Assembly (NCBI GenBank): GCA_910592005.1
Contig: CAJVPP010002558.1
Span: forward strand, 1-14,403
Source: Funneliformis mosseae
Lineage: Eukaryota; Glomeromycota; Glomeromycetes; Glomerales; Glomeraceae
Reading direction: 5' to 3'
DNA length: 14,403 bases
Shown piece by piece: positions 1-9,069 of this stretch. Position numbers and translations under genes: made by a program. The notes under the pieces were generated by a model. It saw only the letters and a list, made by a program, of their open reading frames with translations. It was not told where the DNA came from and made no database searches. Each line of letters starts with the position of its first letter. The first letter of the stretch is position 1.

Positions 1-955
1 AAAAAAATCAGATGATTTTTATTGAAAATTAGTAAACATTTATGCAACCTGAAGATCTTCAATTTTACTATAAATTATTAAGTAAAATTTATAAAATCCG
101 GTAATTTATTGTAGGGCAGTGTAGGTTAAGAGGGTGTTGAAAATGTTATGAAATCAGAAATAAGTTAAGAGAATGTTTAAGTAGAATCAGAAATAGTTTG
201 GGAGGATATTAAAAATATACTTCGAGATGCAGTATATCGAGAGGGTATAATTTTTAGTATAGGTATTATAGGTTAAGTAAGTATATTCCTTTGAGATATA
301 ATCAATTAAAATATATATATATATATATATATTAGTTTTTATTTCTTTTTTTTTTTTTTTTAAAAAAAAAAATTAATTTATATAGGAAAGAGTTTGATAT
401 ATTTAAAGAAAAGAAAATTCACTTATTAAATAAACTTTTTTTTATTATTGATTAAACTTTTATAATAATTAGAAATTAATTCAACTATTTTTTACTATTA
501 ATTAAACTTCATATTAAATTAGTCTTAAAATAAATTATTTTTAACTTTTATTGAAATTAGACAATAAATTGAAATGAAATGAATAGTTCAGAATTACAAA
601 ATTACTACACTTTAATGATATAATCAAAAAAAAAATTGATTTTCCTGTAATTTGCTTCTGAATTAAGAACAATAGAGGCTCTATTTGATTTCAATATTGA
701 TTATTGCCTATTTTTCCACCACTTTTGCAAAATTTTTCTAAGTTAAAATAATATAATCTTTATATTATTTTTAGATATCAATACCAGTTTTATCAAATGT
801 TAATGCCGATATCATTAAAAGTATCATTATAATATTAAAATAGAATTATTATTATAAATAACAACAGTTTAATAATAATATCAAGATAAAATACATAAAC
901 TGGATTATATTATATTTTATTCATCATAATTAAAATTATCCACAAGAAAAAATGA
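1..955. other. AT-rich non-coding stretch with one weak coding-like patch
   Basis: No open frame of useful length and no recognisable family is visible. One short plus-strand patch, 181-273, reads like a decayed protein (VESEIVWEDIKNILRDAVYR, then EGIIFSIGIIG). It is followed in the same frame by TAA at 274 and further stops. I do not recognise it. It lies upstream of the transposase that starts near 956 and may be either the 5' part of that element or an older neighbour. The stretch 380-950 is AT-rich DNA in which I see nothing specific. A CACTA-type terminus was looked for here and not found. Confidence 0.4.
310..372. repeat. (AT)n microsatellite followed by poly-T/poly-A
   Basis: About eleven AT dinucleotides (310-332) are followed by a T run of 16 (346-361) that passes directly into an A run of 11 (362-372). 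The T/A switch is a perfect small palindrome. It is simple-sequence DNA typical of such AT-rich genomes, with no sign of a gene or of a retroposon tail attached to it. Confidence 0.9.
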
Positions 956-3900
956 AAAAAAGAAGAAAAATGTACTGCTGTTAGTATCTTAAATGCAAGT
1001 TCTTCAGAATCTAATCAACCTTCCATATTAGATATTAATATTACAAGAATGTTAAAAACAAAAGTTTTATGCTTTTGCAACAAATGTAAAGGAACGCTTG
1101 TTGATCCACGTATAAAAAAAATTCATAAAATAAATAAATCTTTAAAATTATTACATATTAAATAATCAATATCTTTACCTATTGCTATTTTGCCAAATGA
1201 AACTCCAGTGTCACAATTAATAATTGAACCATTGGATTTAGCAATGGAAGTCAAAAAAAATTTAACTTTAATGTCAATTAATTTATTGAATTCAACAATA
1301 AAAGTCGAGAAAAATTTAGCATAAATAAAAGTTGACAATGATGACAAATTAGAAGAATAAATTTATACATTTCTTTTTCGTAAAAAAAGAAAAAATGCAG
1401 GATCTTTTTGATATATAATTATCGAATCAATTGAAGGTAACTTTAAAAGTTTAGACAATAATAGCAATTCTAATAATAGTGCATTAACAGATAGTGAATA
1501 TTCTAAAGATCTAACTAAAAATGATGAATCTTCAAATAATTTTGAAAATTATTTTCATTTTACATTTGACCTATCTAACGATTTAAAACTAATAAAAGAA
1601 GATCAAGTTGTGAGAGTTTTAATTTGATTAATGAAATTCAGATTGAAATTCAAGTTACTGAACATTGCAATTAAACTTTTGATAAAATTTGTTAAAGTAT
1701 TATTAGAAGAATGTAAAAGTTTTAAATTTGAATTATTTTCAGAATCTTTATATAAGACAAGACAAATTTTAGGACTAGTTGATCAATTTATGAATTTTGC
1801 AATTTGTCAGAAATATCACAAAATATATAATAATGAAGATGTTTAATAACAAGCGGTTATAAAATGTAATCACATAGAATTTTCTAATTTGAATAGAAGG
1901 AAATCCAAACAATGTCAAATATCTTTAGCAAAATGTGTTACTTTAAATAATAGTATATCAATGAGACCTGAATTAATTTATCTAGTTGTAAGTATCTGAT
2001 AACAACTTTCTTACATATTTCTTTGACTAGGTTTTGAAGAATCATTATAACATTGGATAAATCGTATTTAGCCTAATAATATTTTATCAGATATTTATAA
2101 TGGTAGAGTGTGGAGAAATTTTAAAGAATCATTTGATTAAGGATCTGATAATTTTTTTCATCAAAACAAAGCTGATACTCATTTTGGATTAATTATTAAT
2201 CTGAATTGGTTTCAGTCATACGAAAAAATAATATACAGTATAAAAGCACTATATTTTGCATTATATAATTTATCATACAATCTACAATTCAAACCTAAAA
2301 ATATGTTTATACTTAAAATATTGTCAGAGCCAAATGAAGTTAATTTGCATAGGATAAACTATTACTTTTTATCTATAATTACAGAACTAGAGTCACTTTG
2401 GAAAGGGTATCTCTTAATTGTATTAATGAATATTCAAATAGCAAAGATATTTAAGTTGCAGTAATAATTACTATATGTGACATTTCTGCAGCCTGAAAAT
2501 TGAGCAGATATGTCTCTGCTCTTATATTATGTCATTGTTGTGAAAAAAGGCTAATTATGTTAACAATCATCATAATTTCAATTATATAGCAAATATAGAT
2601 GAATAGTTTATTATAAAAGATTCAGCTAAACATCATCAAAATGCTTTAAATTAGTGATGATGCAAATCCAATGCTGAATAAGAGAGATTTGTTAAACAAA
2701 ATAGTGTAAGATAGTCAGAATTACTATGTCTATCATACTTTAATTCTATTTAATTTGTTATAATCAATCCTATGCATTATTTTTTCCTAAATAGTAAAAT
2801 GAATTTAGATAAATAAAAGGATATTAATGTAAAATGCTTTTCAGTTAATTCAAAAGAAAATGAATGAAATTCAGATACCATCAGATTTAAGATGAATCTC
2901 TGATAAAATTTATCACAGTAAAGGATTCTACAGTTTTACGACTGATCAGTGGCATAATATTTTTCTGATTTATGCAACTGTAGTATTATGGGACCACCTT
3001 CTGAATAAAGATAGAAAAATTCTCACATATTTCATAATAGTTTGCATGATTTTAGTTAGACAAATTTAGAGGTTAATAATATAAAAGAAGCATATAAATT
3101 GTTAATTAAGATAGTAAAATTAATTGAGCAATATTATGGTTAGGAAAAATAACGCTTAACCTTCATCTTTTATTGCATATATATGAATGCTTTTATGATT
3201 ATAAACCTTTGTATGCTTTTTGGTACTTTTCCTTTGAGCGAATGAATGGTATATTAGGTAAGACAAATTATTGATTTTCATGTATTCTTTTTTTATAATA
3301 ATAATATCAATACATTTTATTAGGGAATTTACCTAATAGTCATTGACAAATTGAATCTGAATTAATGCATTAATTGATGACTGATATGCAAATAAATAAT
3401 ATTATTAGTTCAAGTTTAGATGTAATAGACCTTGAATTACTTGATAATTAATCATCTGTTAGATTACTTTCTGATACAAATGAATTACTAACAGAAGAAA
3501 CATATAAATTCTTGATGAATTCAAGAAATATATTAGAATCACTGATTACTAGTTGTGAATAATTTCTGGGCATATTTTTACAACTAAAAGATGAAAATAT
3601 TTATTTTGACAAATAAATATATAACTTTTTTATTAAATATTATAAGAATATATATGTCAATTCAATATTTCAAAAACCTTTACAGAAGATCTATTCAATT
3701 CAATAATTGTTATCAATAAGATAAATTGATATAGAAAATATTAAATCAGTGTAGAAAATTTTGGATGTGCTGCTTCACTGCGATATATTAAAAGTTCATT
3801 TATATTAGCCAAATTTATTTGTCATGATAGAAAAAGTGTTGATACTTACCTAGGATAAGTCCAATATTTTTTTGAGCATAGCATCTATTTATATTTCCAA

Positions 3901-4167
3901 AAATTAATACATAAGTTAGCTTATGTTAAATAGTATAAATCTATAAGTTTAACTTTAATTTAATATCATAGTAGTATTGAGGATGATAATATTTGCAATA
4001 TTAAATTGTGAGAGAATAATTTTTATCTAAGCAGTAGGGATAGTATAATTCTGATACATAATATTTTAGATTAATTTGTACCTGTAAAATACAAAATGTC
4101 AAATTAATCTAATTCTAGAGAATATTTAGCTATTATTCTTCTAAATAGAAAGTTCTATTTACATTAA
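956..4167 (+). pseudogene. Decayed tnp2-like (CACTA/CMC-type) transposase
   Basis: Remnant of a transposase of about 1,000 residues. Conserved blocks appear in the family's order: an N-terminal Cys motif CFCNKC (1070-1087); SESLYKTRQILGLVDQF then ICQKYHKIYNNEDV (about 1739-1846); GFEESL-HWINR (from 2030); GLIINLNWFQ (from about 2183); PNEVNLHRINYY (from 2330); CDISAA-KLSRYVSALI-CH (from 2476); INPMH (about 2763-2777); FTTDQWHNIFLIYATVVLWD (about 2935-2995); LYAFWYFSFERMNGIL (to 3257); then after an intron NLPNSH-QIESE, VQYFFEH (from about 3859) and a C-terminal block ending NRKFYLH before TAA at 4165. The frame is constant from 956 to about 2404, then shifts at least three times (about 2405-2412, about 2540-2570, between 2780 and 3100). 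Many in-frame stops fall where the family has Gln, Arg or Trp. The first in-frame ATG is at 1049; the frame is open back to a TGA at 953. It cannot encode a protein now. Family identity is from remembered motifs; exact superfamily naming is less certain than the fact that it is a transposase. Confidence 0.85.
3258..3323 (+). other. Spliceosomal intron in the tnp2-like transposase remnant
   Basis: A 66-nt AT-rich stretch begins GTAAGA and ends TTATTAG. Removing it joins FERMNGIL-G to NLPNSH, which restores the expected family reading across the junction. The intron sits inside the coding remnant and supports a fungal-type short-intron genome. Confidence 0.75.
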
Positions 4168-4289
4168 AATTCAAATTAGTATTTATATACATGAACAATA
4201 AAAAATATTTCATTTTAATTATCAAAGTTCAGTAATTTTATTAATTTGTTATTATTATTATTAATATTAAATAAAGTATATAACAAAAG

Positions 4290-4500
4290 CAATAATTTGA
4301 CCATAATTTAACAGGGCTGAATTTAAGTTTAAGTTTTTTAAAAAAAATATTATACAATTTGACTATTATTTTATAGAGTTGAATATAGATTGAATTGTAT
4401 GTATGACTAATTGAGATTGATTTTTTAAAAATTTGCCAAATTTTGGTCTATTGATATTAAGGTTGAATTTTTTTATTTTGACTAGTATTAGGGGTATGAT
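4290..4500 (+). repeat. Putative subterminal repeats downstream of the tnp2-like transposase
   Basis: A loosely conserved motif recurs: TTGACCATAATTTAACAGGG (from about 4297), TTGACTATTATTTTATAGAG (from about 4359) with a following GTTGAATATAGATTG, then weaker TGACTAATTGAGATTG and TTGACTAGTATTAGG forms. Subterminal direct repeats that bind the transposase are known from CACTA-type elements, so these could be the 3' subterminal region of the element at 956-4167. No clear TAGTG-type end could be found, so the element boundary is not established. Confidence 0.4.
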
Positions 4501-4516
4501 GCATTATAATAAATAA

Positions 4517-4559
4517 CCCCCTAACCCTAATTCTAATCCTAACTTTAATCTAATTCTAA
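4517..4559 (+). repeat. Degenerate interstitial telomeric repeats (CCCTAA)n
   Basis: Seven consecutive units read CCCCCTAA, CCCTAA, TTCTAA, TCCTAA, CTTTAA, TCTAA, TTCTAA. Apart from one extra C and one one-base deletion, every deviation from CCCTAA is a C-to-T change. CCCTAA/TTAGGG is the usual telomere repeat of many fungi. The tract is internal, between the tnp2-like element and the inverted-array transposon. A single TTAGGGG lies 22 bp to the left (4488-4494) in the opposite orientation. It could come from telomerase-mediated break repair, an old telomere fusion, or the tail of an element. Confidence 0.65.
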
Positions 4560-4669
4560 TTTCACTTTAATATATATAAATATAAGGAATACATTTTGTA
4601 TAGGATGCAATAAATACAATTTCACATAAATTATTATAAAAATTTTTTTGCTATTAAAATATTTTCTGT

Positions 4670-5710
4670 TCTTTTTTCTTTTTAGAAAATCAGCTTAACT
4701 TTCTTACTTTTTCTTTAAGTAGAGGTAAGCTTTTATAGATAAGATTAATTTCTTATAAAATAATACTAATTGTTCTTTTTTTTCTCCTTTTTTTAAAAAC
4801 TGGCTTAGACTTTTTTTTGATATAGACTGTGATAAGTTTTTTATAGGTTGGCTTGTTAATTCTTTCTTTTAAAATAGTATTAACCATTTTTTCTTTTTTT
4901 TTTTTTTTTAGAAATCATCTTGAACTTTTTCTCAAAACATAAGTTTTTATAGGTGTGTATGTTAATTCTTTCTATTAAAACAGTATTAACTGTTTTTCTT
5001 TCTTCTTTTTTTAAAATTAACTTAGATTTTTTTATGAAATGTAAGTTTTTTATGAATGTATATGTTAATTTTTTCTTTTAAAAAAATACTAACCATTTTT
5101 TTCTTTCTTCTTTTTTTAAAAATCAGTTTAAACTTTCTTTCAAAATGTAAGTTTTTATGAGTATATATATAAGTTCTTTCTTTTGAAATAATACTAACTG
5201 TTTTTCTTTCTTTTTTTAGAAATCAGTTTGGACTTTTTTTCAAAATAGACTTGTAGTAAATTTTTATGGATAGGTTGTTAATTTTTTCTTTTAAAATGGT
5301 ACCAACCATTTTTTTTTCTTTTTTTTTTAAGATTTGGCTTGGACTTTCTCTTAAAATGAATTTGTAATAAGTTTTTTATAAGTGTATTTGTTAATTCTTT
5401 CTTTAAAATAGTACTAATCATTTTTTTTTCTTTTTTTTAGGAATCAACTTAGACTTTTTCTTAAAGTAGATTTGTAGTAAATTTTTTATGGATGTGTATA
5501 TTAATTTTTTCTTTAAAACAACATTAATCATTCTTTTCTTTCATCATTTTTAAGAAACCAGCTTGGATTTTTTTAAGTGAATTTGTAAGTTTTTATTGTA
5601 AGCATGTTAATTTCTTTCTTTCAATAACTAATTATTCTTTATTTTCTTTTTTTTTTAGGAATAAGTTAACTTTTTCTCTAAGCAGATTTGTGGTAAATTT
5701 TTATGAATTT
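4670..5710 (+). repeat. Left minisatellite array, about 10 units of ~102-118 bp
   Basis: Units can be counted by a recurrent block AGAAATCAGCTT(G/A)GACTTT preceded by a T/C-rich tract (TTTTTCTTTCTTTTTTT). They begin near 4684, 4794, 4910, 5013, 5115, 5217, 5328, 5440, 5551 and 5659. Each then carries a CAAAAT-GACTTGTAGTAAG-like segment, TTTTTATAG(G/A)T-G-TGTTAATTCTTTC, and TTTTAAAATAGTACTAAC(C/T)ATT. Units are diverged by substitutions and small indels, so the array is old. The plus strand is strongly pyrimidine-biased. Its reverse complement forms the right array at 8530-9060. Confidence 0.8.
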
Positions 5711-5873
5711 AATCAAATAGAATAAACCTTATAAAGAGTAGTATTCTTTTTTATTAGTTAAAGAATTTTTACATAAACATTTTCACAAAATCAATTTTAA
5801 ATACTAATAATATAATATAAAATCAGAAAAAAAATTTTTTTAATCATTTTTATTAAAAAAAAAATAAAATTAT

Positions 5874-8091
5874 TTATTTACTTAGTTTTCGAATAATTGA
5901 TAATGGACAATAATCATTTTACTTTAAGTATCTCTAATGTATTTAATATACTTACTCATATAAATATTATTGCCTTTTGTCTGATAATCTTACAGGAAAA
6001 ATTTCTTGTGAAAATTCTCTAATTTCTTTTTTTTATAATATTTACAATTTGCTTACTCCTATCAATTTTTTTTTTACTTTTACTTTACCTACATTATTAC
6101 TATAAAAAATAAAATAATGGTATTTTAAGATATTAGAAATTGTTTAAAATAATTTGATAAAAATTCTATTCAATTATAAAAATGTATTATACAGTTTCCA
6201 CCTTTATCAAAAATTGTCTATACTTGATTATAACCTTTTAATGCTAAACTATTTACTATATCTACTAAATTGTCAAGATTATTAACTTCTGATTTTTGCA
6301 ATTTTAATTTAAAAAGATCAAAAAATCTATCAAAACTAAATTTTATATATTCAAGTATCATAAATGAATATGTAATTTTAATATATAATATACATGCAAC
6401 TCGTTATGCTAAATACATAATCATGGCATTGTTTTTATTTTACTTAGCATAATTATCTGCATGAATTATTAGATTAGTTTTATCTATCCTATAGAGAGTA
6501 AAATAATTATAAATAAAGGATATAACTGTATTTGCATTTTTTCTAATACTTTCTTCTTCTTTAACTAAATAGTTTCTCTAGAATAAAAAAGCATTAATGA
6601 ATAAAATATAAATAATATCAAAGATTATAAAAATTATAATTAATTATAAGTATTTACTTGAATTAGAAACATATTCTCACAAATTTCTAAAACTTGAATA
6701 TTATAAAGAAATTTGTAATATATACTTTCCTTTTATAAAAAAATCACTTTAATATATTAAAATATATATATATATCATAAATTAATTAAAAAATCATATT
6801 TCTTGTTGTAAAGAAAATGAAAGTTTAATTTGTTCTGCATAATTCTATGATATATGATTTTCAATTTGAATTATTAAAATGAAAAAATTGAGAAAATTAG
6901 AATTTTGTTTTAAAAATAATTTTGATATTTGTATACAATTTCTAAATATTAATATTATTAAAGATTTATTAATATGTAATATTTTACAGATATTTTCTTT
7001 ATAAAAAATATAAATAAATATTTATAATATTCTCTTTCTTTTTATGTTTATTGAAAATGATTATTTTATTTATATATACGATCTATATTTTCTTGATATA
7101 TCTAATATTATGAATTAAATCGTATTTTCTTATATTTAAAATACAAATTACTATAAGAAAAAAGAAATTTAATTTCTGAAATATATTTATTTTAAATACA
7201 TCAAAAAGTAGTCAAATAAAATATTTTTAAAATTTTTAAAGCTGATATATATAACTAATATAGAGAGGAGTAACTTTCACTTGCTAGAAGGAAAATTGTT
7301 AGTAAAGTATTTTTTCAAAAATATCATCCTTTATTAAAAGTTATTAATTTATATTAGTTTATTAATAAAAAAAAATATATAATTAGATTATTATAAATAT
7401 CAAAAATAGGTAAACTATAGTTATTTATATAATTTACTATGAAAGTAAGTATATTTAAGATTTTTTCAAATAGTATGGCAGAATTATTAACTTTTTTAAT
7501 TAATTTATATATTTTTGAACTAATTTCTTTTTCTACAAAATGAGCTTAAATATTAATCCAATATTTTTTACCAATTCTATATATTAATAAAAATGATTTA
7601 TTATAAATTTTTATTCCTTTAAATATATGCTCATTAGCAAGTCGCTAAAATTTTTAACCTTCAACAGTTATATTATTTCAAATAGTTGTTGATAATATTC
7701 TTAATAAAACATCCTTTTGTATATTGCTAAGATTCTGAAATTTTTGGTAATACTTCATAGCATCTTCATGAAAAACTAATTTTTAGTTACAGTATTCTTT
7801 GCAACATTTCACTATTTGTAGTTTTTTATATTAAGCTTTAATATCCTTTTTATTTAATTTTTTTTTTATTTTTTTTACATTTTCAGTATCTTCAATTTTA
7901 TAATATTTATAAATATTTTTAAACTTATTTATTTGTTTATCATTTAATATAGATTCATTTATAACAAACTCATTTAAAATAAATTTTCTTGAAGGTTCAA
8001 TTACAATTTCAGTTAAACAAGATTCTCCTTCATAAGATATAGCTATTTCAATAGGTTCATCTAATTGATAAATAATTTGAAGCTCTTTCAT
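5874..8091 (-). pseudogene. Decayed DDE-type transposase, DUF7869-like
   Basis: The ATG at 8091 opens an 86-codon segment (to 7831) that continues in frame through stops: LQIVKCCKEYC, then YYQKFQNLSNIQKDVLLR, then NKSFLLIYRIGKKYW and FIVNYINNYSLP (near 7410-7445). Further along are S-stop-NYAEQ (about 6830-6850), NYLVKEEESIRKNANTVISF just after the intron, and HADNYAK-stop-NKNN, with HADN at 6452-6463. Next come EYIKFSFDRFFDLFK (from 6352), GYNQV, GNCIIHFYN, RQ-stop-YLYE (5955-5975) and CPLSIIRKLSK with a stop at 5874-5876. This order matches the transposon protein family annotated as DUF7869, in which HADN-C-GQNKNN is the hallmark. Changes fit C-to-T/G-to-A decay: the expected D in the DYAQQ-type motif is now N, GHTKF became EYIKF, and a Trp became a stop. 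It is the internal gene of the inverted-array element. Confidence 0.75.
6578..6657 (-). other. Spliceosomal intron in the DDE transposase remnant
   Basis: On the minus strand this 80-nt AT-rich segment begins GTAAATAC and ends TTATTCTAG. Splicing joins the upstream block ending LIQ to RNYLVKEEES, which fits the family's Q-V-N-Y-L-ID-E region with one substitution. It shares its size class with the intron in the neighbouring tnp2-like remnant. Confidence 0.6.
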
Positions 8092-8529
8092 TTGATTTTA
8101 TATGATTGATAATTCTAAATAAATACTATTAAAAATACTATTAAATAAAAATGAGTTGAAATTATGATTAAAATATAAATATCAAAAATAAATGCAAAAA
8201 AAAAATTTTGAACAAGAAGATTAAATAAATACAAAAATTTTTTATTAAATATATTATATAAATTTTATTACTGATAAAATATTAAAATATTTGTGACGCA
8301 CAACTTTTATTAAAATTGATTAAATTAATAAAATATATTAATTTGAACTAAAAATTCCATCAATCTTATTTTAATTAAAAATTTTAATATTTGCTTATAC
8401 TAAGTTAAAAATTTATATAGAAGTCCTTTGTAAAGGTAATTCTTTAAAAACCTTATAATTAGTGATTTTGCAAATTATTTCTTTAATATAAAACTACATA
8501 ACTATAAAAATAAAGAACCTATATGAAGA
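8092..8529. other. Non-coding stretch upstream of the DDE transposase remnant
   Basis: AT-rich DNA between the transposase start and the right array. It would have carried the promoter and 5' leader of the transposase gene. No TATA box stands out against the AT background, and I see nothing else specific. Confidence 0.5.
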
Positions 8530-9060
8530 AATGTTAATATATTTCATAAAAGTAAAAGAAAAACTCTGCTTATCTATAAAAAACTTACTACAAGTCTGTT
8601 TTAAGAGAAAGCTTAAACTGATTTTAAAAAAAAGAAAAAAAATGATTAGTACTATTCTAAATGAAATAATCTTGCTTATTCATAAAAGCTTATCACAAGA
8701 GATTCAAGCTGATTTCTAAAAAGAAAAAAAAAAGAATAATTAGTACCATTTCAAATAAAAAAATCTCACCTAATTAAAGTTTATTATGAGAGAAAGTTCA
8801 AGTTAATTTCTAAAAAAAAAAGAAAAAGAAAAAGAACAGTTAATACCATTCTAAATGAAAGAAACTCGCCTATCTATAAAAGCTTATTATGAAAAATAGT
8901 TTAAGCTGATTTTTAAAAAAAAGAGAAAAACAGTTAGCATCATTTCAAAAAAATAATTAACTCGTCTACCTATAAAAAACTTACTGTAAGTTCACTTGAA
9001 AAGTCCAAAGTGAATCCTAAAAAAAGAAAAAAAAACAGAGTAGTTAATACTATTTTAAAG
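8530..9060 (-). repeat. Right minisatellite array, about 5 units, inverted relative to the left array
   Basis: On the minus strand the units carry the same blocks as the left array: a T/C tract, AGAAATCAGCTT(G/A)AACTTT, GTAGTAAGTTTTTTATAGATA and AAATAGTACTAATCATT. Unit anchors on the plus strand lie near 8620, 8707, 8802, 8907 and 9012. The apparent 62-codon open frame at 8531-8719 lies wholly inside these repeats and is not a gene. The array bounds the transposase element on its right side. The units are shorter (about 87-105 bp) than on the left. Confidence 0.8.
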
Positions 9061-9069
9061 AAAAAAATT

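Larger units (their letters stand above)
4670..9060 (-). mobile_element. Composite DNA transposon: DDE transposase between inverted minisatellite arrays
   Basis: The transposase remnant at 5874-8091 is flanked by two arrays of related ~90-118 bp units in opposite orientation: pyrimidine-rich on the plus strand at the left (4670-5710) and its reverse complement at the right (8530-9060). The simplest reading is one old DNA transposon of about 4.4 kb whose long terminal inverted repeats are made of tandem units, as in foldback-type elements. Exact ends and target-site duplications could not be identified, so the limits are approximate. The two arrays have unequal copy number (about ten versus five), and the coding part is dead. 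Confidence 0.6.

Noticed and set aside
1123..1347. 74-codon minus-strand open frame
   Set aside because: Antisense shadow of the N-terminal part of the tnp2-like transposase remnant.
1988..2030. A 43-nt GTAAGT...CTAG intron in the tnp2-like remnant
   Set aside because: Splice-like ends are present, but reading straight through keeps the frame on both sides and retains family-like residues (QQLSYIFL before GFEE), and removing 43 nt would break the frame.
6270..6452. 60-codon plus-strand open frame
   Set aside because: Antisense shadow of the HADN to FDRFF block of the minus-strand DDE transposase.
8531..8719. 62-codon plus-strand open frame
   Set aside because: Lies entirely in the right minisatellite array and repeats with it; no protein-like conservation.
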